A stretch of 64,000 nt of DNA from Nemertoderma westbladi (lineage: Eukaryota > Xenacoelomorpha > Nemertodermatida > Nemertodermatidae): NCBI GenBank assembly GCA_032718475.1, contig JAUCBJ010000407.1, forward strand, positions 44,884 through 108,883, read 5' to 3'. Position 1 is the stretch's first letter, and each line of letters begins with the position of its first letter. Below are positions 31,519 through 41,802 of the stretch, piece by piece. Position numbers and translations under genes: made by a program. Below the pieces are notes generated by a model. That model searched no databases. It saw only the letters and a program-made list of their open reading frames with translations, and had not been told where the DNA came from.

Positions 31519-32716
31519 GTGATACGTGTATATTGCTTTGCTGTACCGCGTACAGTAAGGCAGTGTGTATTCTTAGGCTGATAGTAGTATCACAGTATTG
31601 AGTAATAAATTGGAGCACGTGATCGTCTGCTGTAGGCTATAGGCTAGCGTACAGTAAGACATTGAGTATATTCCTTTAGGCTGTTAGTTTAGATTACTGT
31701 ATTCACTGGCTGCGTACAATAGTACAGTAGTACATTAGGCTGATTGCTGTTACTGCGTACGGTAGAAGGGACATTTGTTTTGCCGTACCACACACACAGT
31801 ATCATTAGGCAGTTAGGTTGGTGTACTGTTTTACTTACTGTGCTGCATACAGTGGATGTACGGTAGTGCGTTTTTTGCTAATTGCGAATACAGCAGTTCC
31901 TTAGGCCTTAGGGCAAAGTGTAATTAGTAAGTTTTTTGAAAATTTTAGCTAGGTTTGCGAGAATTCAGTTTCGGTCAAAATTATTTTGTAAAATTCTAGA
32001 GTTTTGTACCGGTATGTTAGGTAACCGCTTAGTTATTTTATACCATCTGGAGATACATGGCAAGACGGGACTTCTGAGTTTGGGGTTCGTGTGGGTCTGC
32101 GGGTTCGGTTTGCAATCAGCGAAGGGCCTGAATCTTTGGACGCGGACGTGGAATCTCACAGCAAACAAGGTTAGTTGTTCTGTTGGCACCAGTATGTTTG
32201 TGGAAGCAGTAAAAAATTATCAGTTGTTTAACTGCGAAGCTGAACTCAATTTATTAGTTAGGATATTTAGGTTTAGCCGGCCATGGTTTTTTGAATCGCT
32301 CAAGTTAGAGAGAGAGTTAGAGAGAGTCGCAACCCGAAGATGTAGCCACGCGCTAGTGGATACATATAATATTTGAAATTAAAATTACGTTGATTAGAGC
32401 TATATATATAAAATTAGAAATATTCGGGTGGCAAGTTTATTTGAATATTTTGTATTAGATTCAAAGTTATTTTGTGCTATACCAGTATTTAATATTATAT
32501 AGTAGCTATATAATAATATTTTTGTTTAAATATTGTGCTAGTATTTGCTATAACTATATACCCCATTAAATTCACAATATTGCATTGCGAATTTATTTTG
32601 ACATTTTGGACCAACTGATTATTAGACAAATAATTTGACCGTATTTCGGTTAAATTATAATTATATCTCGAACTTTTGCGAGATATTTTTGCCGGAAGGC
32701 AAACATTATTTGGACT
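31519..32716 (+). other. Leader between 5' LTR and gag
   Basis: About 1.2 kb precedes the gag ATG. I could not identify a canonical primer-binding site directly after the LTR (the sequence reads GTGATACGTGTATATTGC). From 31545 to 31900 there are degenerate repeats built on GCGTACAGTA...TTAGGCTG. A 146-codon frame at 31936-32376 opens at TTG and shows no family, so I treat it as non-coding leader. Confidence 0.5.
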
Positions 32717-35700
32717 ATGAGTGTCTCAGACAAAGAGGCACTAGAGGACAGCTACGAGACGGCGGCTGGACCGCCGACTGACGATAGCGTCAATATTACT
32801 GTTGACGACAATGCCGACTATGACGACGCAGCGAGTGACGCTGACGTAAGTGAACAGGAGGACGAGACAGCGACTAGTGAGGAAGAACAACAACCTCAAG
32901 TAATAGTATTAGGATCCCCTACCGCTACTGATAGGAAGGATTGTACAGCAACCCAACCAGAGGTGAGTGATAGGGAGGGTAGTGTAGCAGAAGCGAGAGC
33001 CCGGAGCCCGGTTTCCAGACCTGTGGGTATGGTAAGTGCCGTGGTCCCGACGGCTGTTAGGAGTACCCGTAGTTCCCGAAATAATCCTTCAAGTCCACCA
33101 AGTGTAAGTCAGGTAAGCGAGAGAGAACTTGATATTGCGATAAAGAAGAAACTTCGCGCGCATGCCGGACATATAACTCGGACGGCGGACAAGGTAAGGA
33201 AAATGTTAGCCGACTCAGCGAACATCGGGAGGGTAGAGTTAGCAGAGATTAGAAGAGGATATAACTCAGCGTTATTCAAGCAGACGGAGGAGCTTGCAGT
33301 CCTAGCGAAGAAGGCAGTAGAGTCTCAGTTGAGCGACGTGGCGACGAGGATTTACGACAGGGTTTTAGCAGCCTTGTTGGAGCACCGCGAGTTATCGGAG
33401 CGATTCCGACGAGTTAGGACGGAGAACTGGCTGCTATGGACATCACAAGCGCAGGCGACTCAGGTGAGTGACGCAGAGTTGAGAGATTTAGTGGAGCGAG
33501 AAGAGATCAAAGACAAGGAAGAGCGCCGTTATCAGAGGGAAGTTACTAGCTGGCTGATGCAGAATGGAGTGGTGGTACTGGGTCAGGTGCTACCGACGAC
33601 GGAGAACATTCAACAGAGGACGTTAACTCCACCCGACGATCCATCCAGAGACAGCGGCGATTCCCAGGTTAGTCACGCGCGAGGTAAAGTTATATGTGCT
33701 AGATCCCTTGTTTCTCACAACTCGGCGGAGGAGAGAAGACGCCGACTGGACGAACAGCAGGCGGAAGTTTTGCGTGCATCGGAAGCGCGGAAGGAAGCCG
33801 AGCGGGAACGGGAGCGAACACGTAAGTTAGACGCGAAGTTGCGCGAATTGGAAGATAAAGGTAAGCGTGAGCGAGCGGAACGTGAGCAGAAGGAACGTGA
33901 ACTTCAACTTGAACGCGAACGCAAGGAACGTGAACTCGAACTTGAACGCGAGCAGAAAGAACGCGAACTCCAGCTCGAACGCGAACAGAAGAAACGCGAA
34001 CTCGAACTTGAACGCGAACGCAAGGAACGCGAACTCGAGATCGAGAAAGAGCGACAAGCGTTGTATGAAGAAAGGGCGTGTGTGGAAGAAGAGGGCGCAG
34101 CGAGACGAGCGAGGGAAGAAGAAGAACGTAAACTGGCGCAGTTGGAAAGTGCGAGATTAAGTTTAGAGAGCGAAGAACGGACTAGGAAGGCGAATGAAAT
34201 CGCCGAGAAGGGGATGCGAATGATCGAAGAATGTGGGGCGAGTGTAGGGACTGAGTTGCGAGAACTGTTCGCACTGCAGAAGGCCGAACAGGAAGCGAGA
34301 ACTCCGACTATACGCGAGTCGACGACGACCAGAATTCCTATACCCGGTCCAGCTATTACGAGTACACGGATCGCTAAACCGTTCTCTACATATCGCACGC
34401 CAGTTGGTATTAGTGCTTCACCTATCGCGCAGGATCTACGTCATCGGAACACCGCACCACTGTATACCGAACGCGACAACGGAGAGTTTAGAGAAACTCC
34501 GACGGGACGAGTACTTGGTGAACCGAACCCGCGGGTTTGGAATATGCGGACGGAGCGCCGACCCAGTTCGACGGAGAACTTCCGGGTTAAACCGGAAGAG
34601 GGATCATATGAGAGACAGCGGATTACTCAGATAGAGCCGACTATACAACAGAACCCTAGCCAGGAATTTATTACGAGGGATGAGTTAAGTGCTAGTTTAG
34701 CGCAAGCTATATCGCCGCACATCCAACCTATAACGGACATGCTTAGCAACCTACGGTTAAAGGAAGCAGCCCAGGTAAGAAGTAATTCAAATCCCAGCAG
34801 GCCTGAGTTAGATAAAGTCCAGCCTAGTCAACGAGTACGCATATCGGAGGAGACTATACCACATAGACCTCAGGTAAGGACGCCTGTCCCGAATATTCAT
34901 AATCCCAATTTCGAAAACTCAGCCGAGAAATTTATTGAGGAGGCTTGGGTCAGGGCCTCGGCGCGCAAACCATCGCGAGCGCTAAGGACTGACACCGAGT
35001 CAAGCGATGAAGAGGAAGACATGAGACGTCAGAAGTCCCGAAACTATAAGGAAACAAGGACGGAGGCGGAGCAGGTAAGTTGGAACCACCGGGAAAGGAC
35101 CAGACTTAACAACCCTGCGGAACTAAACCATTTGTTAACCCGGAACGACGCAACCCTTAGGGACATAGGTAAGTTTGCTGCTAGGCAAGGACTGCCGACG
35201 CAACAACCCCAAAAGTTTATGGGTAACCATAAGCACTGGAGGACATTCAAAACCTATGTCGACGAGCAGCTAACCAACAGCACCTTTACTCCCAACGAGA
35301 AGTTCAACTATTTGCTTCAGATGCTCCATCGAGAACCTAGAGCCATTGCTGATAACTTCGTCGGCAATGAACGGGCATTCGAGTTAGCGATGAAGACGCT
35401 TAGCGACATCTACGGGAATAAAACGAAGATGGCGCAGTCGATAGTAGAAGACTTGGGTAAGGGCGGAAGGATTACAACTCCGTTAGAGCTGTTGAACTTA
35501 GCGAACGCTATTTCGAACGCATTGGACATCTTGAGGACGGTGAATTTACCTCATCATGGTGATCACGCCGAAGTTTTAAAGAGCGTAATAAGACGTCTAA
35601 ACATTCGTTACAGACAGAAATGGCGTAAATTAGAGAATAAGTTGGAGGGCCAAGGTAAGGTGTTGACACTTCAGCATATTCATGACATGATAGCCACAGA

Positions 35701-38700
35701 CGCAGTAGCAGAGATGAAATCAAACTTCTCAGAAGAGAATATGAGGGAGTCTAAACCTGTTACCGGTAAGTCTATGGTAAGTTTTGACGATGACAGGACC
35801 ACTGTGACATTTAACTCAGTAGACAGATATAATTCGAGTACCCCAGCCTTTAGATCAGACTCGCGAGTATGGTCAGGTGAGCGGTTAGATAGACCTAGGT
35901 TAAAGCAGCAGGAGTTGCCGGATGGATTTGTAGGTTGCCAATACTGTTTACTAAAGGAGGTAAGATCTGACGACCATAAGTTAGATAGTTGCAGACGGTT
36001 CAAAGAATTAAATTCGGAACAGAGAAGAGTTCAAGTGCGGACGTTGGACACCTGTTGGGCATGTCTTGCGCCAGGCCATGTACGGCGGCAGTGCCCGAAC
36101 AGCAAGGACGGATGCATGGAGTGCGGCAGACTACATCACAAGTTGCTACATGCGGATTTCCACACCCCAACGGACCGTTACTTACAGCGAAATCCTCAAA
36201 GGAAGGGGAGCAAAGAACCCGTATCGATAAGGAGGAATACGTACACTGGCATCCAGGACGATGGTTATCAACCAGGTTCGTCGGACGAGGATGGCGAATC
36301 GAGCGCAAGAGAGGTGACCTGCCAAGGTTTCACCGCGGATAGTTCATCGACCAGCGCGCGGACGTATTTATCATCGGCAACGTCGGAAATATTTAGCGTG
36401 ATTCCGGTGAAACTCACTGGCGATAAGGGATCAAAGCGAATATATGTGATGTTGGACACTGCGTCCACATTATCCTATATCGACGAGGAAGTGGCGAGAG
36501 CCGTTTCTAGCTTCCAGGACGCCGAGGAGATCCAAATAGAGTTGAAGTCTATGCACGGGGTAGGAGACCTCAAGGGACACAGAATTTCGGTAGAACTAGA
36601 TTCCCTACTTCCGAGAGACCAACACACTCGACAAGAACGGAAAGCTTTGCCATTGGATGGATTTAAGTGTCTAGCTATGAAGGGATTCGGCAGGCAGTTA
36701 GGTAAGGTGCCGCCGATGAGTCCCATAGCACAGGAGTATTTTGACAAGCTCAGGATACCCAGACATCAGGTAGGTTATAGGAATGTTTCCATGTTGATTG
36801 GTGCAGAACAGCTGATCGCACACCAAATATGGGAAACGAGACCAGCTGAGCCGCATGTCAATGGACCACATGCCCATAGGACTATATTAGGTTGGTATAC
36901 ACGAGTACCCATGTCTTATGAGTTTACAGGTGGCGACAAGCCAATGAACAGATACGACGAATTACAGCCTATAACTCAACCACCGTTAGTAGAACCACCA
37001 GACATAGACGAGTTTAGGAGAACCTGTATTGACCATTATAGTGACTTTAGTGAGTCGGACGAGGAGTTGATTCCCGATAATGTTAGGTTGTCGGAACCAC
37101 TTCACAACGACCGGACAGATAGTGAACCCGAGGACTACTGTTATCAGACCCGTGGGTCTGGTTCAGCGGTCCACGCTACCTATTTGACTAACGTTTTGAC
37201 TTATACAGACATAGTGGAGGGTCAAGTGGCTAAATATCGAGACCTAGACATTTTCCAATACAGTGAGGAGGAATTACAGAAGGAATTGATACGCCAGGAC
37301 CTCGAGACAGGAGCCAGAACCGTCGAATGGCTGGATAGGGACGCAATGGAACCCGGTGGATATGACCTAGCCATGTCTACTGATGAGAAGCGGTCGCTGG
37401 AGATGATGGAAGATACCATACGTCTGCTACCGACTGGACATTTCGAAGTTGGAATGTTGTGGCGTCGACAACCACCTAAGTTGGAGAACAACTACAACTT
37501 AGCCTTGAAAAGATTGAACGGAGTAAGGGCTCGGTTGTTAAGGAATCCGGACATTAGGGAGAAGTATTGCGCCCAGATCAACAACTATTTCGCCAAGGGA
37601 TTTGCTGGGAAGGTAGAGGACCCTGACTTAGTGACAGACCAGACTTATTACCTTCCACACCACTATGTGACTCACCCTGACAAGCCTGACAAAGTCCGAG
37701 TAGTCAACGACTGCGCAGCAGTCTATAGAGGTATGTCCCTGAATTCAGAGTTGATGGACGGACCCAACCTGAACAATTATTTGATTGGAATACTGTTGCG
37801 TTTTAGACAGCGGCGATTCGCATTTACTTGTGACATCGAGGCGATGTTCCACCAGGTAAGAGCCTGTAAGGCAGACCAGGATAGCCTTCGCTTTCTCTGG
37901 TACGAGAATGAAGACTTATCTGGCCCAGTGGTTACATACCAAATGTACGTTAGGATATTTGGCGCCCGCGATAGTCCGAATGGCACGCTGTTCGTTTTAA
38001 AGAAAACGGCAACAGCCCAGATTGGTAAGTACCCAGTAGAGGTTATCGAGTCCATCTTGAGAAACTTCTACATGGACGTCGGATTGGTGTCCAAGGACAC
38101 GGCGGAACAAGCCATAGAAGTGGCTCACGGCCTGCAAGAGTGCTTGGCTACAGGGGGATTTCCTCTGACCAAGTACACTACCAATTCGGAGGCCCTATTA
38201 GAGTCGTTCCCGGTGAAAGATCGCGGGAGCGGAGACATAGAATTGGGGGTAGAACCAATCCCCATGGCGCGAGTACTGGGACTCGCTTGGAACCCGAATT
38301 CAGACAAGTTCCAGGTAAGAGTTAGATTTGAGCCCAGTAGCCCAGACAAAGTTTTGACTAAGAGGATTTGCTTATCGACATTAAGTAGACTATTTGACCC
38401 GATGAACTTTATCAGTCCGGTTATATTACAGGCACGAGCGTGCATGAGGAAAATTTGGTTGTCCGACGTAGAGTGGGACGAACCAATATCTCCTATACAT
38501 GCAAAGCAGTGGAGGGAGTGGGAAGCCGAGTTACATCTATTGAAAAACATAGACGTACCCCGTTCCTACTTTCCGAATCAGCTGGTATTCCCAGCTGATC
38601 TCGAACTGCACTTATTCAGTGACGCAAGTGACACCGGCTTTGGTATGGTAGCCTACCTACGCCGAGAGGTAAGTCAGGACAAATTTGAGACGGCCTTTGT

Positions 38701-39121
38701 GACTTCTAGATCAAAGACAATGCCGGTCAAATACATGACTGTCCCTCGTGCAGAGTTACAGGCGGCTGTAGTTTCGGTCGAGGTAAGTAAGCAAATAACT
38801 GAGGAGTTAGACACGACATTGACCTTATTCTATTGGACGGACGCATCCTTGGTGATAGTATACATTGCGGCCGACAATATTGCACTAAAGACATTTGTGG
38901 CCAATAGACGCGCTCAGATCGTCGACTTTTCGACGAAGGAACAATGGAGACATTGTCCGGGAGTGTTGAACCCGGCCGACATAACTTCGAGAGGTGCAAT
39001 GCCGGCGGAATTTTGTCGGGAAGAGTCACAGGAGTTTTGGTTGCATGGACCTGATTTTCTAACGAGGACACAGGAACATTGGCCGGAGCGACTGAAGATA
39101 GTGACCAATCCGATGCCTTAA
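32717..39121 (+). CDS. BEL/Pao Gag-Pol polyprotein: gag, zinc knuckles, protease, reverse transcriptase, RNase H
   Basis: 2,134 residues from ATG 32717 to TAA 39119-39121. The N-terminal gag region is acidic, then forms a charged coiled coil at about 340-490 with tandem ERELELER repeats. A BEL-type gag domain (HWRTFKTYVDEQL ... NEKFNYLLQML) starts near 823. Cys/His knuckles follow at about 1073-1144 (CQYC, CWACLAPGHVRRQC, CMECGRLHHKLLH). The aspartic protease motif VMLDTAST has its Asp at 1247. Reverse transcriptase motif A is FTCDIEAMF (Asp 1706), but the YxDD box reads YMDV at 1785-1788, so the second catalytic Asp is missing. RNase H shows FSDASD (Asp 1969), RAELQA and WTDAS (Asp 2042), then NPADITSRG. 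The TAA is in frame with downstream pol, so it truncates the polyprotein before integrase. The plus strand is unusually rich in GGTAAG. Confidence 0.93.
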   Translation: MSVSDKEALEDSYETAAGPPTDDSVNITVDDNADYDDAASDADVSEQEDETATSEEEQQPQVIVLGSPTATDRKDCTATQPEVSDREGSVAEARARSPVSRPVGMVSAVVPTAVRSTRSSRNNPSSPPSVSQVSERELDIAIKKKLRAHAGHITRTADKVRKMLADSANIGRVELAEIRRGYNSALFKQTEELAVLAKKAVESQLSDVATRIYDRVLAALLEHRELSERFRRVRTENWLLWTSQAQATQVSDAELRDLVEREEIKDKEERRYQREVTSWLMQNGVVVLGQVLPTTENIQQRTLTPPDDPSRDSGDSQVSHARGKVICARSLVSHNSAEERRRRLDEQQAEVLRASEARKEAERERERTRKLDAKLRELEDKGKRERAEREQKERELQLERERKERELELEREQKERELQLEREQKKRELELERERKERELEIEKERQALYEERACVEEEGAARRAREEEERKLAQLESARLSLESEERTRKANEIAEKGMRMIEECGASVGTELRELFALQKAEQEARTPTIRESTTTRIPIPGPAITSTRIAKPFSTYRTPVGISASPIAQDLRHRNTAPLYTERDNGEFRETPTGRVLGEPNPRVWNMRTERRPSSTENFRVKPEEGSYERQRITQIEPTIQQNPSQEFITRDELSASLAQAISPHIQPITDMLSNLRLKEAAQVRSNSNPSRPELDKVQPSQRVRISEETIPHRPQVRTPVPNIHNPNFENSAEKFIEEAWVRASARKPSRALRTDTESSDEEEDMRRQKSRNYKETRTEAEQVSWNHRERTRLNNPAELNHLLTRNDATLRDIGKFAARQGLPTQQPQKFMGNHKHWRTFKTYVDEQLTNSTFTPNEKFNYLLQMLHREPRAIADNFVGNERAFELAMKTLSDIYGNKTKMAQSIVEDLGKGGRITTPLELLNLANAISNALDILRTVNLPHHGDHAEVLKSVIRRLNIRYRQKWRKLENKLEGQGKVLTLQHIHDMIATDAVAEMKSNFSEENMRESKPVTGKSMVSFDDDRTTVTFNSVDRYNSSTPAFRSDSRVWSGERLDRPRLKQQELPDGFVGCQYCLLKEVRSDDHKLDSCRRFKELNSEQRRVQVRTLDTCWACLAPGHVRRQCPNSKDGCMECGRLHHKLLHADFHTPTDRYLQRNPQRKGSKEPVSIRRNTYTGIQDDGYQPGSSDEDGESSAREVTCQGFTADSSSTSARTYLSSATSEIFSVIPVKLTGDKGSKRIYVMLDTASTLSYIDEEVARAVSSFQDAEEIQIELKSMHGVGDLKGHRISVELDSLLPRDQHTRQERKALPLDGFKCLAMKGFGRQLGKVPPMSPIAQEYFDKLRIPRHQVGYRNVSMLIGAEQLIAHQIWETRPAEPHVNGPHAHRTILGWYTRVPMSYEFTGGDKPMNRYDELQPITQPPLVEPPDIDEFRRTCIDHYSDFSESDEELIPDNVRLSEPLHNDRTDSEPEDYCYQTRGSGSAVHATYLTNVLTYTDIVEGQVAKYRDLDIFQYSEEELQKELIRQDLETGARTVEWLDRDAMEPGGYDLAMSTDEKRSLEMMEDTIRLLPTGHFEVGMLWRRQPPKLENNYNLALKRLNGVRARLLRNPDIREKYCAQINNYFAKGFAGKVEDPDLVTDQTYYLPHHYVTHPDKPDKVRVVNDCAAVYRGMSLNSELMDGPNLNNYLIGILLRFRQRRFAFTCDIEAMFHQVRACKADQDSLRFLWYENEDLSGPVVTYQMYVRIFGARDSPNGTLFVLKKTATAQIGKYPVEVIESILRNFYMDVGLVSKDTAEQAIEVAHGLQECLATGGFPLTKYTTNSEALLESFPVKDRGSGDIELGVEPIPMARVLGLAWNPNSDKFQVRVRFEPSSPDKVLTKRICLSTLSRLFDPMNFISPVILQARACMRKIWLSDVEWDEPISPIHAKQWREWEAELHLLKNIDVPRSYFPNQLVFPADLELHLFSDASDTGFGMVAYLRREVSQDKFETAFVTSRSKTMPVKYMTVPRAELQAAVVSVEVSKQITEELDTTLTLFYWTDASLVIVYIAADNIALKTFVANRRAQIVDFSTKEQWRHCPGVLNPADITSRGAMPAEFCREESQEFWLHGPDFLTRTQEHWPERLKIVTNPMP

Positions 39122-40420
39122 GATGCAGAAGTCAAAGTGGAGAAAGTCTCTAAGTCGAAGTCTAAAGCCAAACTTAAGTCATTGGAGCGGCCTGAAGAGT
39201 CATTGGAGCGGCCTGAAGAGTCATTGGAGCGGCCCGGAGACCTGTCAGACCAACAGACTTACGTGACTACTAGGTCCGGAAGGGTAAGTTATGACATCAA
39301 ACCACCCTTACAGACTAGACGACAGTCACAGTTGGTAAGTGACGGACAGAAAATGACCGACACAATGGAGTCTTTGGTTTCCAAACCTGTGGGTTTGGAT
39401 TCGAAACTTCCATTAACTAGCGGACAACCGTCGCTGGCATTAGAGTCATGCAGTATTTATGACAAATTACTAAATTCGTCTGCCTCTTGGCTGACAATTT
39501 GTAAAAGAACTGCGTGGTTAAGCCGATACATTTTGTACCTTTGTTTAAAACATTCTAAACATTTGAGAGAACCATTGAGCACCAATAGTGAGCGAATTCG
39601 GAAATTGAAACAACCTCTGACAAAGGATGAGATTGATCAAGCGGAATTAAAGCATTTGAAACATTATCAAATGTGTGCCTTCCCTAAAGAATTCCATCTA
39701 TTATCGGCTCAACGACCAGTTCTCTATAAACCCCTTAGAAAATGGAGTCCATTAATCCATAAGGGTTTAATTTGTCATAGATCGAGAATCCAGACTGTCG
39801 ACATAAACTCACAGTTTCGGTTCCCAGTGATAATCCCTAGTCACCCAATAGAATTGCAAAGAGCGATTCTATGGGATATACATAAGAGGTTGCATTACGC
39901 GGGAAAGTTACACTGTTTGTCGGCAGCGAGACAGCGATTCATTCTATTGCAGCCAAGCAGGGCAGTCGGCACCATGTATGACGCCTGTCTGGTTTGCAAG
40001 AGGGTGAACGCCAGAGTATTGGAACAGGAGATGGCTGAACTCCCGGAAGCGAGAGTGCAGGCATATGACCCACCCTTTACGAACACAGGGGTGGATTGTT
40101 TTGGTCCGATTGAGGCAAAGAGTGGACGGCTGACCCACAAGCGATGGGGTCTGCTACTGACATGTATGGCGAGTAGAGCCATACATATCGAGCGTGTGGC
40201 AGACATGTCGACCAAATCTCTGCTCCTGGCCTTGAAGAGATTTATGGCCAGGAGAGGACTAGTAAAGGCGTTCTACTCCGATAAGGGTACAAACTTTGTC
40301 GGAGGGAACAGCGAGTTGAACGCGGCTCATAAAGCAGCACAGAATAAGGAAATTTCTGCAGCACTTTTGCCGCAACGAGTAGAGTGGAGATTCAATACTC
40401 CAGAAAGTCCTTGGAGATGA
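39122..40420 (+). pseudogene. Pol continuation: linker and integrase N-terminal plus first catalytic part, ends in TGA
   Basis: This frame is in phase with gag-pol after the TAA at 39119. It has no convincing ATG of its own at the beginning (the first start-like codon is GTG at 39137). The linker includes three copies of SLERPEE/G (39181-39240). The integrase begins with a His/Cys module (DIHKRLHYAG and CLVCKR) followed by GVDCFGPI (catalytic Asp codon at 40094) and YSDKGTNFVGG (Asp codon at 40280). A TGA at 40418-40420 interrupts the reading just before SWERLV, a block that is normally continuous in BEL integrases. Expression of this part would need translation past both stops, splicing, or supply from another copy. 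Confidence 0.85.
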
Positions 40421-41044
40421 GGAAGTTGGGAGCGTTTAGTTCGCTCTGTAAAGCAGGCCATTGCTAAGACGTTGCCTGTGAACAAACAACTTACCGACGA
40501 CGAACTGGTCACAGCTTTCATTGAAATCGAGCATACCCTAAACTCGAGGCCGATAGCTATGTTACCAGACGGTGTTGCATTAACGCCGAATCATTTGCTA
40601 ATGCAGAGTCCAGCATTTCTTGTGCCGGCATCAGAACCCATTAGTGCCGACCTATATAGTCGTAAAAGCTGGAAAGTAACACAGTTAGTGGCGTACACAT
40701 TCTGGGAATATTGGCGGGAATACTATCTTCCCACCATATCTACCAGAACAAAGTGGTACAAAACGGTTCGGAGTCTCCAAGGGGGAGATTACGTATTGAT
40801 AACCGAACCGATTGTCAAGAGAAAGTATTGGGAGACAGGAGTGATCTTGCACACACACCCAGACGTGCAAAACATAGTGCGCACAGTCACTGTGAAAATT
40901 AGGTGCAAGTGTCCGCACCCAAAAAAGTGTAAAACTAATGGTTTACACACCTTGGACCGACCGGTCCAAGATATTGTGTTATTAGAGGAGACACGTATCG
41001 AGACGGGAGATTATAATTTGTCTCCTGCCTCAAAACAGAGTTAG
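40421..41044 (+). pseudogene. Integrase C-terminal part of the same pol
   Basis: In frame with the preceding part, it starts GSWERLVRSVKQAIAK and contains the third catalytic residue, the Glu of EIEHTLNSRPI (codon at 40529). The C-terminal BEL/Pao integrase domain follows (TPNHLLM, WREYYLPTISTRTKW, GDYVLITEP, YWETGVILHTHPD). It ends at TAG 41042-41044. Without the two upstream stops the pol frame would be continuous from gag to this point. Confidence 0.85.
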
Positions 41045-41802
41045 TGTTGGACGCAACTCACTTCGTATGCATTCCTCGTATGCAAATACAAGGAAATGCA
41101 TAGGAGCGGGGTTGTGGTGATTTGCGTTGAGTTTTGTCTGGTGGGTATCAAAACAAAATTTTATTTTCAAAATTTTGGAAAATTTAAAATTTTTAGAAAA
41201 TTAGAAGTGAACCCAAGACAATTCCAGACGCTGTGTATAGACGCGTTTTAGAATTCGTCTACAGATAAACAGTAATTTGAAAAGTCGTGAAGCCTGGAAA
41301 ATAGCATTTAGAAACCATGGTGATGGCTATATTACGTAGGAGTGTAAATTGAGTTTAGCAACTTCCACAGATTGGTGCCAACAGTGCAACTAAGGTGCTA
41401 AAGGTTAGTAGCACCAGAGGCGTACATGGACCCCACTCAGTAGTTTGCAGGATGTGTGATGTTCGATTATCAAACCTGTGGGTTTGGTATAGTCGAGTAT
41501 TGTGGCTATGGTCCTTTCTAACTACTGTAGTTTAGTACGAGTAATGGGAGTAGTTTGGGCATCAAAAAGTGAGTTGGTCACGGCCAGTTTATCTCCAAAG
41601 TTTTTGCGCTATGCATGGGAATAGGTTAGAGAATAGTTAGTTAGGAAGAGACGGGATCTAGAGAGTCGAACCTGAACTGCTGGAAGGCGTGGGGGGGTTC
41701 GGGAGGTCTGTCCTTCGGCGACATCTAACTGATTTACCCACAGTGTAATTGGTTACGTAACGGCACTTATTGGGATATATATATGTATATACGCGAGGCA
41801 TA
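41045..41802 (+). other. Spacer between pol and the third ORF
   Basis: Non-coding, 758 bp. It includes one copy of the dispersed palindrome (CAAACCTGTGGGTTTGG at 41471-41487). A spliced or internally initiated mRNA would be needed for the next ORF, but I could not identify a convincing acceptor or promoter by eye. Confidence 0.5.

Noticed and set aside
31936-32376. 146-codon frame in the retroelement leader
   Set aside because: It opens at TTG, has no recognisable domain and lies before the gag ATG.
40418-40420. TGA as a selenocysteine codon in the integrase
   Set aside because: The position is a small glycine-rich turn before SWERLV in this family, not a redox site; a nonsense change is simpler.
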